A stretch of DNA of 64,000 bases from Rheinheimera sp. 1928-s. GTDB lineage: Bacteria; Pseudomonadota; Gammaproteobacteria; Enterobacterales; Alteromonadaceae. The position numbers and the translations under genes were made by a program. Shown here one piece after another: positions 1 to 9,532 of this stretch. Below the pieces are notes generated by a model. The model did not search any database and had not been told where the DNA came from. It saw only the letters and a program-made list of their open reading frames with translations. Location of the stretch: positions 248,001 through 312,000 of the forward strand of contig NZ_JARIXP010000004.1 of NCBI RefSeq assembly GCF_029269265.1, in the 5' to 3' direction. Position 1 is the first letter of the stretch, and the number at the start of each line of letters is the position of its first letter.

Positions 1-487
1 TTGCCGGCACACCAGCCACAATGGCAAAATCAGGAACGGAATGGGTCACTACAGCACCAGCACCGACAATAGCTCCTCTGCCAATGATCACTCCGGGGAG
101 TACCACTGCATTTCGGCCAATCCACACATCATCAGAGATGGTTACTGCACGTTCCTGGCTATAACCTTGCAGGCTCATCGGAGTGTCTGTTCGATCAAAC
201 GCATGCATCCGGCTTAAAATGGAAACATTAGGTGCTATAAGGACATTATTGCCCAACGTTACTTTTTCTAAATAAACATTTTCATTGATCCGGCAACCGG
301 ATCCGATTTTGATATTCTTACCATTCCCTATATAAAGATTAGGACCGATCATGGAAGGATTACCTCCGGGTTGAATAATTTTCATCACCCTTGTCAGATA
401 GGCCACTCTCAAGTCACAGAAAAAAGAAACAAATCGTGCCGAAGGAAGTTTTGATATCAGCAAATAATATAAAATCAACTTAAACAT
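1..487 (-). CDS. Hexapeptide-repeat acyltransferase (partial, C-terminus beyond window)
   Basis: The reverse strand reads from ATG at 487 through the left edge without a stop, so the C-terminus is missing. The visible 160 or so residues have the left-handed beta-helix hexad pattern (for example IGPNLYIGNGKNIKIG and VWIGRNAVVLPGVIIGRGAIVGAGAVV) and end in VAGVPA, the usual close of the core in maltose/galactoside O-acetyltransferase-like enzymes. The likely role is O-acetylation of a sugar in the surface polysaccharide built by the adjoining glycosyltransferases. It starts 3 nt after the stop of the next gene upstream, so it is in the same transcription unit. The family is clear; the acceptor sugar is unknown. 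Confidence 0.85.
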   Translation of the reverse strand, partial: MFKLILYYLLISKLPSARFVSFFCDLRVAYLTRVMKIIQPGGNPSMIGPNLYIGNGKNIKIGSGCRINENVYLEKVTLGNNVLIAPNVSILSRMHAFDRTDTPMSLQGYSQERAVTISDDVWIGRNAVVLPGVIIGRGAIVGAGAVVTHSVPDFAIVAGVPA

Positions 488-490
488 AGG

Positions 491-1651
491 TCACCCATTC
501 AGAGCATTAATATAACGTTCAACGATGTGTTCAGATGTAAATGTCTTAAAAAAACCTGAATCAATCAGCTCAGTAATATGATGACGAAACTCATCTCCTC
601 TCTCGGTCAAAACTAAAATGGCCTTGGCGATCTCCTCCGGGTCTTGTGTTGTGACAGACACACCAATTAAATCATCAGAGAAAATGCCGTCTATTCCGGT
701 TCCTTTCATATATAAAACAGGAGTTTGGCTGGCGATCGACTCTAGATAAACCATGCCAAAGGTCTCATCCAACGCCGGAAGTAACATGCCATCTGATCGG
801 GCAATAATACGCAGAAGCTCAGCATGCTCCAGCAATCCGCTATATAAAATCCGATCAGACAACAGCAGAGAAGAAACGTGGGATTGTATAATTTTAAGGA
901 CTGAATCATCTCCACCACCTATAATATTCAGTCTGATATGAAGTGTCGGAAATCTATCCTTTAATACGCTGATGGCACTTATAAGGTTTAATATGCCTTT
1001 CCTTTTATACTGATGAAAACTCAGTACAGTGGTGTACTCAAAATGAGTTTTTTTCTTTTTATCATCGTCACTGTCAGTTTGACTGCCACGTTTGAGCTTG
1101 AATCGGCATAAATTAGGCATAACAATCGCATTGTCTAAATGAAGACCACTTAGTTTTTCCATACTTTGTTTTGCGGCCGGGGTTAAAAATATGACTTTTT
1201 TCGCATCGGTCAGAACTTGGTTAAATATCGCCTTACAGTCATGCATTCTGCTGTAAAACCTGAAATCAGTTCCGCCTCTGATGGTAACCAGATAGCCTAC
1301 AGACCAGGCCGCTGCTAAGTACTTTGCAACTAGTCCCTCAGCGGTTAATTTATGGGCATGAATGACATCAAACTTCATTTGATTCAGGTAAAAAAAGCGG
1401 ATCAAAGTAGCCCAAAAAAACAGCAGAAACCTATGCACATAAGGCAGCGGCAAAGAAAAATAAACCACACAAAGCCCACGCTCAAAGGGCTTTACAGATA
1501 TCCTGAACGGATTGCTGGTTCTGTGTAGCGACAATACATAACTGCTGATATTGCTGTTTGCTTCAACAGCTTCAATCAAATTCAGTACAGCCTTGGTATA
1601 GGGATAAGAACTGCCGTCCGGAAAATCCTGATGGATATGCAAAATGTTCAT
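491..1651 (-). CDS. GT4 family glycosyltransferase
   Basis: This 386-residue protein looks like a GT-B fold retaining glycosyltransferase. The N-terminus MNILHIHQDFPDG fits the first Rossmann strand, and an E-x7-E element typical of GT4 is seen at residues 296-304 (ETFGMVYLE). An Asp/Lys-rich stretch (TDSDDDKKKKT, about residues 192-202) lies in the inter-domain region and is probably a surface loop. It should act at the cytoplasmic membrane, adding a sugar to the lipid-linked repeat unit. The start overlaps the end of the upstream glycosyltransferase by 4 nt, so the two are translationally coupled. Donor and acceptor cannot be told from sequence. Confidence 0.85.
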   Translation of the reverse strand: MNILHIHQDFPDGSSYPYTKAVLNLIEAVEANSNISSYVLSLHRTSNPFRISVKPFERGLCVVYFSLPLPYVHRFLLFFWATLIRFFYLNQMKFDVIHAHKLTAEGLVAKYLAAAWSVGYLVTIRGGTDFRFYSRMHDCKAIFNQVLTDAKKVIFLTPAAKQSMEKLSGLHLDNAIVMPNLCRFKLKRGSQTDSDDDKKKKTHFEYTTVLSFHQYKRKGILNLISAISVLKDRFPTLHIRLNIIGGGDDSVLKIIQSHVSSLLLSDRILYSGLLEHAELLRIIARSDGMLLPALDETFGMVYLESIASQTPVLYMKGTGIDGIFSDDLIGVSVTTQDPEEIAKAILVLTERGDEFRHHITELIDSGFFKTFTSEHIVERYINALNG

Positions 1652-2763
1652 CTTGCCACCAACTGGAGTAATGCAATGCGGGACCTCAACTTCTCTCTGA
1701 ACGCGACATCAGAAAATGTTTCGCTATGGGTCCGGATCGCCGCGACATTAAATGCGACCGGCATCTGCTCAAATCTGTTGATACATTCAATAATACTTTC
1801 TGTTGACTGTTCACTGAAGAATAACCCTGTCACTCCATCCACTACGGTTTCAAGACTGCCGCCTTTGCCAAAGGCCAGAACCGGTGTACCTGTGGCCTGC
1901 GCTTCAACAGGCATGATGCCAAAATCTTCTTCAGCCGCGAAAACAAAGGCTTTGGCATTTGACATGTAAGCCAGCAGACTGACATCGTCCTGATACCCCA
2001 GCACTTTAATGTTTGGATAGTCTTTGGCCAGAGCTGCAATTTTTTTCATCTCAGGACCATCGCCGATAACAATCAACTTCTTATCTTTAAGCTGTTGAAA
2101 ACTAGAAACAATTAAGTCTATTCTTTTATAGGGAACCAGCCTGGAGGCGGCAAGATAATAGTCGCCTTTTTTCTCGTGTAACACGAAACGGGCTATATCC
2201 ACAGGCGGATACAAAGTTTCTGATAACCGGCCATAACATTTTTTGATTCTGGCTTTTATAAAGTTTGAATTGCTGAAAAACAGATCTACGCCATTTGACG
2301 TGCGGGTATCCCATATTCTGAATTTATGCAGAAAGTAGCGTGCAATAAAGGACTTCACGCCTGAATTCATATTCGCTTCCTTCAGGTACTCATGCTGCAA
2401 ATCCCAGGCATAACGGGCAGGTGAATGGCAATAACAGATATGCGTCTGATTTGGGCCTGTGATCACCCCTTTTGCCACCGAATAACTGGAGGAAATCACC
2501 AGGTCATAGCTGGACATATCAAATTGTTCTATCGCGAATGGAAACAATGGAAAATAATTCCGGTACCACGTTTTTGAAAACAATAAATCTTGTATAAATG
2601 AAGTATGGATAGTGCAACCATTTAACCAACCCGCATCTTCTTCAGGAAGGAAATTCACCAGTGTATAAATATCAGCCCCCGGATACAGAGTTATAATTTC
2701 TTTAAGAACCTTCTCTGCACCACCATTGACTATTAGCCAATCGTGAATTATTGCCACCTTCAT
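1648..2763 (-). CDS. GT4 family glycosyltransferase, WbaZ-like
   Basis: I place the start at ATG 2763 (371 residues) rather than the longer in-frame ATG at 2796. AAGGAAG precedes 2763 at good distance, the protein then begins with the family's MKVAIIHDW, and the longer form would run into the upstream gene. The motifs NGGAEKVL near the N-terminus, HSPARYAWDL near residue 125 and the GT4 E-x7-E (EDFGIMPVE) resemble the WbaZ-like GT4 group, which often transfers mannose or a similar sugar in O-antigen and EPS loci. It starts 1 nt after the upstream stop and overlaps the next gene by 4 nt. The sugar specificity is inference. Confidence 0.85.
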   Translation of the reverse strand: MKVAIIHDWLIVNGGAEKVLKEIITLYPGADIYTLVNFLPEEDAGWLNGCTIHTSFIQDLLFSKTWYRNYFPLFPFAIEQFDMSSYDLVISSSYSVAKGVITGPNQTHICYCHSPARYAWDLQHEYLKEANMNSGVKSFIARYFLHKFRIWDTRTSNGVDLFFSNSNFIKARIKKCYGRLSETLYPPVDIARFVLHEKKGDYYLAASRLVPYKRIDLIVSSFQQLKDKKLIVIGDGPEMKKIAALAKDYPNIKVLGYQDDVSLLAYMSNAKAFVFAAEEDFGIMPVEAQATGTPVLAFGKGGSLETVVDGVTGLFFSEQSTESIIECINRFEQMPVAFNVAAIRTHSETFSDVAFREKLRSRIALLQLVAR

Positions 2764-2764
2764 G

Positions 2765-3823
2765 CTATTTCTTCCTTGAGCTTGGGCGCTCAGCAAATAT
2801 TAATATTGAATAAAGAAATAAAATCATGATTAAAAATGCTGATATTTCCAGGACTTTACTCGCATATCCAAAAACAAAATAAATGAAAAATGATGACAAA
2901 AATAATGTGTAGTGCAGCACATAGGCCAGTAGACTATTTCTGCCTACCGTATTCAACACATCGACTATCCATTCCGGAACAAGGCTTCTCTGAATTAGAT
3001 AGGCATTGATTAAAACAATAATGATAACCACACCTATATACAGCAACATGTACGATACTGCGGGTGGTGCTTTTAATCCTGCGTTGGCGAGCACCCTAAG
3101 CACATCGCCGGACGTTCTCATAAAAATAAAAAATGAGCACAATATCGAAACCAGGCTAACACTTAAAAAAAATATCGTCCGATGACGATCGGCGGACCAA
3201 TGAGAATACATTTTTGAAAAAAAGAACCCCAACAACACAAGGCCATAAAACGGAAAAAATGGATACACATCATAAAAGAACAGCCGGAACAATATAGTTT
3301 CACGCAAGTGCTCAAAATTACTGCCAACAGCATATCCAAACCCATACACAATGACCGCGATGCATAGCAACCACAGCGGATTTAACGCCTTTACAAAATG
3401 CAGCACCAGCGGTGAAACTGCCAAGGCAAGCATATAAAAAGTAAGAATTTCTCCAGATCCAGACGTTTCTCTGTACAGCAGAATATTCATCAAATTCTCA
3501 GATACATACTCATACCGAAAGGCGCTGATCAAAACAATAAGCTCTCTGGCCAGAAATATATAAAAAATCTTGCTGGCTAATTTTTTGTATAAAAAAGACA
3601 CATCCGACATACTCTCTACTTTTCTTGAAAAAATAGTAAAGAACGTAAAGCCAAATATAAGAATAAAGAACGGTGTTGCCACCCTTAGCACGGCTTTAAC
3701 ACCAAGCATTACGTCTTCGGAGATAATATCCCGAGTTTCAAGCGCCCCTACATAATGGATGAGAATCAGCATTAATATGGCTAATCCTCTACTACTATCT
3801 AGCCAACCGATTCTTTGCATCAT
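2765..3823 (-). CDS. Acyltransferase-3 family membrane protein
   Basis: This is a 352-residue, strongly hydrophobic protein with about ten membrane segments. The N-terminal pattern RIGWLDSSRGLAILMLILIHYVGA, with its Arg-Gly and Ile-His elements, is that of the acyltransferase-3/OafA-like family, in which the His in the first helix is functionally important. The start ATG at 3823 has a strong AAGGGAG ribosome-binding site and overlaps the preceding polymerase gene by 29 nt. It probably adds an acyl group (acetyl or similar) to the polysaccharide at the inner membrane. The substrate is not recognisable. Confidence 0.8.
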   Translation of the reverse strand: MMQRIGWLDSSRGLAILMLILIHYVGALETRDIISEDVMLGVKAVLRVATPFFILIFGFTFFTIFSRKVESMSDVSFLYKKLASKIFYIFLARELIVLISAFRYEYVSENLMNILLYRETSGSGEILTFYMLALAVSPLVLHFVKALNPLWLLCIAVIVYGFGYAVGSNFEHLRETILFRLFFYDVYPFFPFYGLVLLGFFFSKMYSHWSADRHRTIFFLSVSLVSILCSFFIFMRTSGDVLRVLANAGLKAPPAVSYMLLYIGVVIIIVLINAYLIQRSLVPEWIVDVLNTVGRNSLLAYVLHYTLFLSSFFIYFVFGYASKVLEISAFLIMILFLYSILIFAERPSSRKK

Positions 3824-5030
3824 AATCTCCCTTTATACAGCTGTACGATATGATGAAAATTGTAAAAAACCATACCATAGAGTCATCTTTGACAACTGAG
3901 CTTTCAGTGAAGTTATGAACAACTGGCAGAATTAACGCGGCAAAAATATATTTATCTTTTATGAATTTGGCGACCTTTAAAAATATGTACATAATACAAA
4001 GAGACAATGTAGTCCCCACATGAAGCAACATATCTAAGTATCCATTGTGTGTACTACTTATAAATCTGATGAAGCTAAAACGATTATCAAAGAAATAAGG
4101 TAAGACGGGCACACCGAAGTAAGAGCCGTAGCCATAGCCCAAGCCAAATTTATTGAAATGATGCAGGTCGTAATACAATGTATTCCAGATAAAGCCCCGC
4201 CCCGTGAGGGTCTCATCACTGACGATGGTGAGCATATTATCCATGGAACCAAAATAATGTACGTAACTTGGGTAAACTATAAACAAAGACACACAGGTGA
4301 CGAATAACGACGTAACAATCCATCGCTGAGTAAAAAATGACAGCTGGCTTAATACAACAAATAATAACAAGATGAACATCGAGGTTTTACTATGCGAAAG
4401 CAGTAGGACCATCAGAGCTAGCGCTATCAGATAACTTATATTTCTGACCTTTATATTCATGCTCTTGTAGAGCAGAACCAGCATTAATGTCAGGCATAAC
4501 ATGTTCATGCCCAGAGCATTTTTACCTTTTGCGTAGCCAACCATATCGCCATTTGGATGAAAGGCTGTACCTAAAAGAACAGAGACCGCTATCAAAAAAA
4601 ATGCACTGTAGGCGGCATACTTAATATTTTCACCGATCAAGCCATGTTGGTAGCAATACAATGTGGATGACATCACAGTAAAAACGAATATCAGCTGAAA
4701 GATGGTTCGCTTTATCGAAATGCCAGGATAAGCAGCCCATAAGGCACTAATGAAAAAGACTAAACAAATAAGTAAAAACAGGACCATGGCCGCGCTGAAT
4801 CTTTTCCCTTCGGCCAATAAACGGGTATTCAGGCAATGTTTAGTCAAAAAGAATAAGAACAACCCACCCCACAACAGCTGCTTTAAAATACTGCCGCTTG
4901 AGATTTCTGCTATTTGCACGTCTAAATCAGTGTCGACCAGGCTAATTTTTGCTGCCAGTTGCGGCTCCATTAAGCCCATGCAAAAAAGCAGGATCAGCGA
5001 CAGAGAGTATCGTTCCAAAAAGACACTCAT
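3795..5030 (-). CDS. O-antigen ligase/polymerase family protein (Wzy_C type)
   Basis: This 411-residue integral membrane protein has roughly ten to twelve hydrophobic segments and a large periplasmic loop in the second half containing TLTGRGFIWNTLYYD and SSTHNGYLDMLLHVG. The Gly-Arg and the H-N-x-Y-L-D motifs are characteristic of the O-antigen ligase/Wzy_C superfamily. Inside a locus with glycosyltransferases it could be the Wzy polymerase of this first polysaccharide, or a ligase; sequence alone does not separate the two. It overlaps both neighbours (4 nt with the GT2, 29 nt with the acyltransferase). Confidence 0.82.
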   Translation of the reverse strand: MSVFLERYSLSLILLFCMGLMEPQLAAKISLVDTDLDVQIAEISSGSILKQLLWGGLFLFFLTKHCLNTRLLAEGKRFSAAMVLFLLICLVFFISALWAAYPGISIKRTIFQLIFVFTVMSSTLYCYQHGLIGENIKYAAYSAFFLIAVSVLLGTAFHPNGDMVGYAKGKNALGMNMLCLTLMLVLLYKSMNIKVRNISYLIALALMVLLLSHSKTSMFILLLFVVLSQLSFFTQRWIVTSLFVTCVSLFIVYPSYVHYFGSMDNMLTIVSDETLTGRGFIWNTLYYDLHHFNKFGLGYGYGSYFGVPVLPYFFDNRFSFIRFISSTHNGYLDMLLHVGTTLSLCIMYIFLKVAKFIKDKYIFAALILPVVHNFTESSVVKDDSMVWFFTIFIISYSCIKGDYDAKNRLAR

Positions 5031-5923
5031 TTATACAGTTCCACTTTCGCCCCGCTAAATACGCAGGCTACTTTTCCATATTTATCCAGTGCTTTCAGAT
5101 AAAGCTTTAAAAACAGCTGCTTATTCACAGGATAGGAAAACAAACTGACGATGGAGATGCAGATCAGCAGCAACATATTTTTAACTGTGAACCAGAGTTT
5201 CTGCGCTACTGTTGCTTGTTCTAACCGGTATCGCGCATAGGTTTGGCCTACTCTGAGCGCGCGCTTCTTCAGATAACTTAGATTCAACCTGTCACTTTCC
5301 ACACCTTCGTACACTATTGCATCTTTACAAAAAACTAATTTGGCGCCGCGGCAAAACATTCTGAAAAACAGCTGTGCATCCTCACCGCCCGTAGTGCCGT
5401 AGGCGACGTCAAATTTCATGTTGTTTTTTTCCAGAAATAATCTGTTGATCAAGGTACAACCACTTCCACCGCTACTTAATTCAGTTCCGGTTTCATGTGT
5501 TTTTCTCGAAAAGAAATTGCCTTCTTTAATCCAGGCAGGAGTATGGTCAGGGTAACAAGGGACAACATGGCCAAACACAACGTCTGCAGCATAAGTGTCA
5601 GCTGTCTCTTTAAGTCGGAGCAGCCATAACTCATCGGCCACTTCGTCATCGTCAATCGAAGCTATCCAGTCTCCCCTGGCTTTTTCAAGCAGCTTGTTTC
5701 TCGCCGCTGAAATGTTTTTTACCGGCTCTGAGTAATAGTTCAGTTGATGTGGAAAATCGCCCTGAAAAGCATCTATGGTAGCCCTTGCGCTAAGCTGTTC
5801 ATCGTTATCAACAACAAGAACTTCAACATCCACTCCCTGTGGAATAACCAAACGGGCTATGCTTTGCAAAGTCAGCCGCAGATGTTCCCGCTTGTAAGTG
5901 CACATGCAGATCGAGATCAGCAT
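5027..5923 (-). CDS. GT2 family glycosyltransferase
   Basis: This 298-residue GT-A fold enzyme begins [15 protein letters not shown], the classic GT2 nucleotide-binding start, and carries the metal-binding acidic motif in [16 protein letters not shown] at about residue 92. [11 protein letters not shown] (about residue 186) is the acceptor/catalytic E-D pair. A hydrophobic C-terminal segment suggests membrane association. The start overlaps the 3' end of ugd by 7 nt, so it is in the same operon. It should be an inverting transferase for the lipid-linked repeat unit; the sugar is unknown. Confidence 0.85.
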   Translation of the reverse strand: MLISICMCTYKREHLRLTLQSIARLVIPQGVDVEVLVVDNDEQLSARATIDAFQGDFPHQLNYYSEPVKNISAARNKLLEKARGDWIASIDDDEVADELWLLRLKETADTYAADVVFGHVVPCYPDHTPAWIKEGNFFSRKTHETGTELSSGGSGCTLINRLFLEKNNMKFDVAYGTTGGEDAQLFFRMFCRGAKLVFCKDAIVYEGVESDRLNLSYLKKRALRVGQTYARYRLEQATVAQKLWFTVKNMLLLICISIVSLFSYPVNKQLFLKLYLKALDKYGKVACVFSGAKVELYK

Positions 5924-7281
5924 ATAGAAGGTCTGCCGATGGAATAGTACTTCACCCCCTGTTCAAGCATTTTTGCAAGGTTAAACAAGTTACGGCCATC
6001 AAACACAACCATATCTTTCATATTGCTTGCTAAAATTTCTGCATTTAATGTCTTAAACGACTTCCATTCGGTGCAGATCACCAAGGCGTCAGCGCCCTTT
6101 AATGCAGACTCTTTAGTCCCGGTTAATGCTAATTTATCTGTGCTGCCGTAAATACGCTGCGCTTCCTCCATAGCTTCGGGGTCATACGCCTGAACTTTGG
6201 CTCCTGCCGCCCAAAGCTGTTCCATCAACACCCGGCTTGGTGCCTCACGCATGTCATCTGTGTTGGCTTTAAAAGCCAAGCCCCATAATGCAAAAGTTTT
6301 GCCTTTTAAACTGTCTGTTACATTGCCTTTGCCAGTGGTGGTTTCCACTTCGTAATGCTTGCAAATCAGCTCAAATAGCTTTTCTTTTTGCTTAGTGTTT
6401 ACCGCTTCAACGGCGTCAAGAATGCCCGGCACGTAACCATATTGTTTTGCTGTTTGTGCCAGCGCCTGCACGTCTTTTGGAAAGCAACTACCACCGTAGC
6501 CACAGCCTGCATAAATAAAGTGGTAACCAATGCGGGGATCGGAACCTATTCCTTTGCGCACATTTTCAATGTCAGCCCCCACCAGCCCGGCAATATTAGC
6601 CATCTCATTCATAAAACTGATTTTGGTGGCTAACATGCAGTTGGCGGCATACTTGCTCAGCTCACTGCTGCGTACATCCATCACTATTATTTTTTCGTGA
6701 TTGCGGTTAAAAGGCGCATACACCTCACGCATAATGCTTTCGGCAGAGTCGGAGCTGGTGCCAATTACAATGCGGTCTGGCCGCATAAAATCGGCTAAAG
6801 CTGCGCCTTCTTTTAAAAACTCGGGATTGGAGACAACATCAAACTCAGCAACACTATTTCGCTCTTTCAGCGCCTGCTGAATGACAGCTGTTACCTTGTC
6901 CGCCGTACCGACAGGCACGGTGCTTTTGTTGACGATCACCTTGTAGTTGCTCATCAACTGCCCTATGGTCTCGCCAACTGCCATCACATATTGCAAGTCA
7001 GCTGAGCCGTCTTCATCGGGTGGTGTCCCTACCGCAATAAAAATAACCTCTGCATGTTGCACCGCTTCTTCAGCGCTGGTGGTAAACCTTAAATTGCCTT
7101 GTGCAATATTACTTTTCACCACACTTTCCAGACCAGGCTCATAAATAGGGATCCCGCCCTGTTTCAGGCTGTCAATTTTACTTTGATCGATGTCCACACA
7201 AATAACATCGTGACCTACATCAGCCAGGCAAGCCCCGGTGACCAGCCCTACATAACCTGTACCAAAAATACTTAACTTCAT
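5917..7281 (-). CDS. ugd: UDP-glucose 6-dehydrogenase (copy 1)
   Basis: The 454-residue protein oxidises UDP-glucose to UDP-glucuronate with two NAD+. It has the N-terminal Rossmann motif [20 protein letters not shown], the middle-domain segment FLKEGAA, and the catalytic cysteine in [13 protein letters not shown] at about residue 264. The C-terminal UDP-binding domain contains [20 protein letters not shown]. It is downstream of galU in the same orientation, and together the two make UDP-GlcA from glucose-1-phosphate. A second, very similar copy is at 26351-27730. A hairpin with a U-tract lies between galU and this gene and may reduce read-through. Confidence 0.96.
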   Translation of the reverse strand: MKLSIFGTGYVGLVTGACLADVGHDVICVDIDQSKIDSLKQGGIPIYEPGLESVVKSNIAQGNLRFTTSAEEAVQHAEVIFIAVGTPPDEDGSADLQYVMAVGETIGQLMSNYKVIVNKSTVPVGTADKVTAVIQQALKERNSVAEFDVVSNPEFLKEGAALADFMRPDRIVIGTSSDSAESIMREVYAPFNRNHEKIIVMDVRSSELSKYAANCMLATKISFMNEMANIAGLVGADIENVRKGIGSDPRIGYHFIYAGCGYGGSCFPKDVQALAQTAKQYGYVPGILDAVEAVNTKQKEKLFELICKHYEVETTTGKGNVTDSLKGKTFALWGLAFKANTDDMREAPSRVLMEQLWAAGAKVQAYDPEAMEEAQRIYGSTDKLALTGTKESALKGADALVICTEWKSFKTLNAEILASNMKDMVVFDGRNLFNLAKMLEQGVKYYSIGRPSIC

Positions 7282-7363
7282 CTGTTATTCCTTTGACTTT
7301 GAAGCATTATAAAAAGCGGTTCGCTCAACAATAGAAAGCACTGTAGGGAGCACTGTGCATGGC

Positions 7364-7394
7364 AAAAACCAAGCCTGTTCAGGCGATCAGGCTT
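7364..7394 (-). terminator. Putative intrinsic terminator/attenuator after galU copy 1
   Basis: On the minus strand a 7-bp stem AAGCCTG/CAGGCTT with a 10-nt loop overlaps the galU stop region and is followed by GGTTTTTG. It sits between galU and ugd, so it could partly uncouple the two. The U-tract is short; efficiency is uncertain. Confidence 0.5.
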
Positions 7395-8311
7395 AGCTTT
7401 TTATTGCTTAATAAAGTCTGCAGATAGACGCCAAATTCCGCCCCTAAGGCAGGGTCTTTCAGTGCATAAGTGACGATCGCTTCCAGATAGCCCAGTTTGC
7501 TACCGCAGTCATGACTGCGGCCCACAATCCGATAAGCTTCCATGTTTTGCTCTTTCAGCAATTGAGCCAGGGCGTCTGTCAACTGAATTTCATTGCCAGT
7601 CCCAGGTTGGGTAAAACGCAGGATGTCCATCACAGCAGGAGACAACACATAACGACCGGTAATCGCCATATTAGAAGGAGCTTCATCTATGGGCGGTTTT
7701 TCAACCATGGCGTGCAGCCGCACAGATTGCCCCGCTGCAATAGGTTCACCGTTTAAGTCAACCACACCATAAGAACTGACAGCGGCATCCGGAACCGCTT
7801 CAACCATCACCTGACTGGCGCCGGTAAGCTGGTAACGATCAAGCATGGTTTTGAGGTTTTCTTGTTTTAAATTGCTTTCGTACTTGCTGATAAGAACATC
7901 AGGCAGCAATACCGCAAAAGGTTCGTTCCCAATCACTGGCGCAGCGCATAAAATGGCATTCCCAAGACCCAGAGCCATGGGCTGACGCACAGAAATCACT
8001 GTGACATGTTTGGGATTAATAGAGCGCACTTCTTCCAGCAAGGAGCGTTTTACTCTTTTTTCCAGCTGGGTTTCTAATTCAAAGCTGGTATCAAAATGGT
8101 TTTCGATCGAGTTCTTGCTGCTGTGAGTAACCAATACGATTTCAGTAATACCTGCAGCGGCGGCTTCTTCAATCACATACTGGATCAGCGGTTTATCCAC
8201 AACAGGCAACATCTCTTTAGGAATGGCTTTTGTTGCTGGCAACATACGGGTACCCAAACCCGCAACTGGAATAACGGCTCTGGTGACTTTACGAAATTCT
8301 GACAACTGCAT
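7379..8311 (-). CDS. galU: UTP-glucose-1-phosphate uridylyltransferase (copy 1)
   Basis: The 310-residue enzyme makes UDP-glucose from UTP and glucose-1-phosphate. The nucleotide-binding signature [25 protein letters not shown] begins at residue 14, followed by [12 protein letters not shown] and, later, [11 protein letters not shown] and the sugar-binding VEKP region. The length is normal for bacterial GalU. It is the promoter-proximal gene of the minus-strand unit and is divergent from the small exported protein at 8927. A close paralogue is at 27860-28792. Confidence 0.96.
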   Translation of the reverse strand: MQLSEFRKVTRAVIPVAGLGTRMLPATKAIPKEMLPVVDKPLIQYVIEEAAAAGITEIVLVTHSSKNSIENHFDTSFELETQLEKRVKRSLLEEVRSINPKHVTVISVRQPMALGLGNAILCAAPVIGNEPFAVLLPDVLISKYESNLKQENLKTMLDRYQLTGASQVMVEAVPDAAVSSYGVVDLNGEPIAAGQSVRLHAMVEKPPIDEAPSNMAITGRYVLSPAVMDILRFTQPGTGNEIQLTDALAQLLKEQNMEAYRIVGRSHDCGSKLGYLEAIVTYALKDPALGAEFGVYLQTLLSNKKLSLIA

Positions 8312-8926
8312 TAGCGCCTTCCTTCTGTTGTGTGCTGATTACTTTGTTGTGCAATGTTGGTGTTTGCTCACAAGAACCTCTGGTGATGCAACAAACACCT
8401 CGCTACATGCCTGAGCAAAGAGCATTCCCGACGATCATAATTTGATAAAAACGATAATTTCATCTGCTTTTTTTTAGTCTACCCCAGGGGGCTATGCGTG
8501 ATTGGTGCGGTAGCGCTCTAAACTCATGCAGAAGATTTGGCGCCTTAGCCAACAGGTGAAAACTGAGAGATTGAAGTGGCTTCTTAAGCCTGAGGGTTTT
8601 CGCCACCATCAGGTGTTTCTGATTACACAGAATAAAAATTGCAGCAGCGTATGCCAGCGCACTGAAAGCGCACTGCAAAAGGTTCCTTATAGATAGCTTG
8701 TGGCAGATCAGTCACGGCATTAGCGCCAAGGTGCTGGCCTCTTTTACTGAATGTAAACAGAACAAGGATATGTGTTGCGTTTAGAGAGCTCATGGCGGTT
8801 CAGAACAACGGGTTGCTTTCACCACAAAAGGTCAATGTACAGGTAGAAAAATCTGGTTTTATGAGGGAATTCATCAACCTGAAGTTGCTGCATTCGCCCA
8901 AACTTTAACCCCAAAGGACATTCGGA
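8312..8926. promoter_or_regulatory. 615-bp divergent intergenic region (galU copy 1 / tail protein 1)
   Basis: No convincing gene is seen here; the short ORF at 8460-8678 has no ribosome-binding site or recognisable motif. The region must hold divergent promoters. It contains a block (8489-8534) that is also found upstream of galU copy 2 and lapG (29105-29145): gggctatg, then a 33-nt stretch beginning TTGGTGC with 25 of 33 matches by eye. That points to a conserved regulatory site or a duplicated control region. Confidence 0.45.
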
Positions 8927-9481
8927 ATGAAAAAATTCACTATTCTTGCTGCTTTATTTGCAGCTGCAATCTTTAGTTCAGGTCAGGCGATGGCGCAGGA
9001 TGCGGCGACTGTTGAAGCAGTCATAACTCAGTACCAAACATTGGTTGCGCACTATCAAAGCCAAAACATGACCTCAGGACAAGCCGGAACTCAGGCTCTG
9101 GCGGATATCGAAGCTGAAATTCAGGCCATGATTGAAGCGGCGCGGGATCAGGAAACCAAAGAAGCAATACTGCAGGCAGCTCTGGAAGCCGCTGCAGTAT
9201 TGTGTATTGTCAGGCCAGGAGATCCGGTTCTGAATCAAAATCTGACGCTGTGTAATGACGCCGTAAGTGCAGTGCTTGCCGCTGCCTCTGCCGCAGGCAT
9301 GACTGCAGATAGCATCGCTGCTGTTGCGGCTGCTTCAACTGGTGTAGATCAGGACCTGATCGCAGAAGAAACAGCTTCAGGTGGTGGTGGCGGTCTGTCA
9401 GGCCCTGGTACCTCAGCTCCCGGAGCTCCTGGTTTTGGCGGTGGTTCAGGCGGCGGCGGTGGCACTGCATCCGGTAATTAA
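8927..9481 (+). CDS. Small exported Ala-rich protein with Gly-rich C-terminal tail (tail protein 1)
   Basis: I do not recognise a named family. The 184-residue protein has a clear Sec signal peptide (MKKFTILAALFAAAIFSSGQAMA, cleavage near residue 23) and a helical Ala/Gln-rich body with VITQYQTLVAHYQ near residues 32-44. Two cysteines (93 and 109) bound an insert absent from its paralogue. A low-complexity Gly/Ser/Pro linker then leads to the terminal GFGGGSGGGGGTASGN. The protein at 32061-32594 has the same architecture and an identical last 16 residues. The gene stands alone between galU and the EPS export operon, like a matrix-protein gene. Function is unknown; a secreted matrix or polysaccharide-linked protein is inference. 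Confidence 0.75.
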   Translation: MKKFTILAALFAAAIFSSGQAMAQDAATVEAVITQYQTLVAHYQSQNMTSGQAGTQALADIEAEIQAMIEAARDQETKEAILQAALEAAAVLCIVRPGDPVLNQNLTLCNDAVSAVLAAASAAGMTADSIAAVAAASTGVDQDLIAEETASGGGGGLSGPGTSAPGAPGFGGGSGGGGGTASGN

Positions 9482-9506
9482 CACCAGCATTGTCCGGCTA
9501 GATAAT

Positions 9507-9532
9507 GAGGGTCTGTTGGCCCTCACTATTTG
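9507..9532 (+). terminator. Weak hairpin terminator after tail protein 1
   Basis: A TGAGGG/CCCTCA stem lies about 25 nt after the stop codon and is followed by CTATTTGATTTG. The stem is short and the U-tract imperfect, so this is a plausible but weak intrinsic terminator. Confidence 0.4.

Noticed and set aside
8460-8678. 72-codon minus-strand ORF between galU and tail protein 1
   Set aside because: It has no ribosome-binding site and no recognisable motif, and it overlaps the conserved noncoding block shared with 29105-29145.
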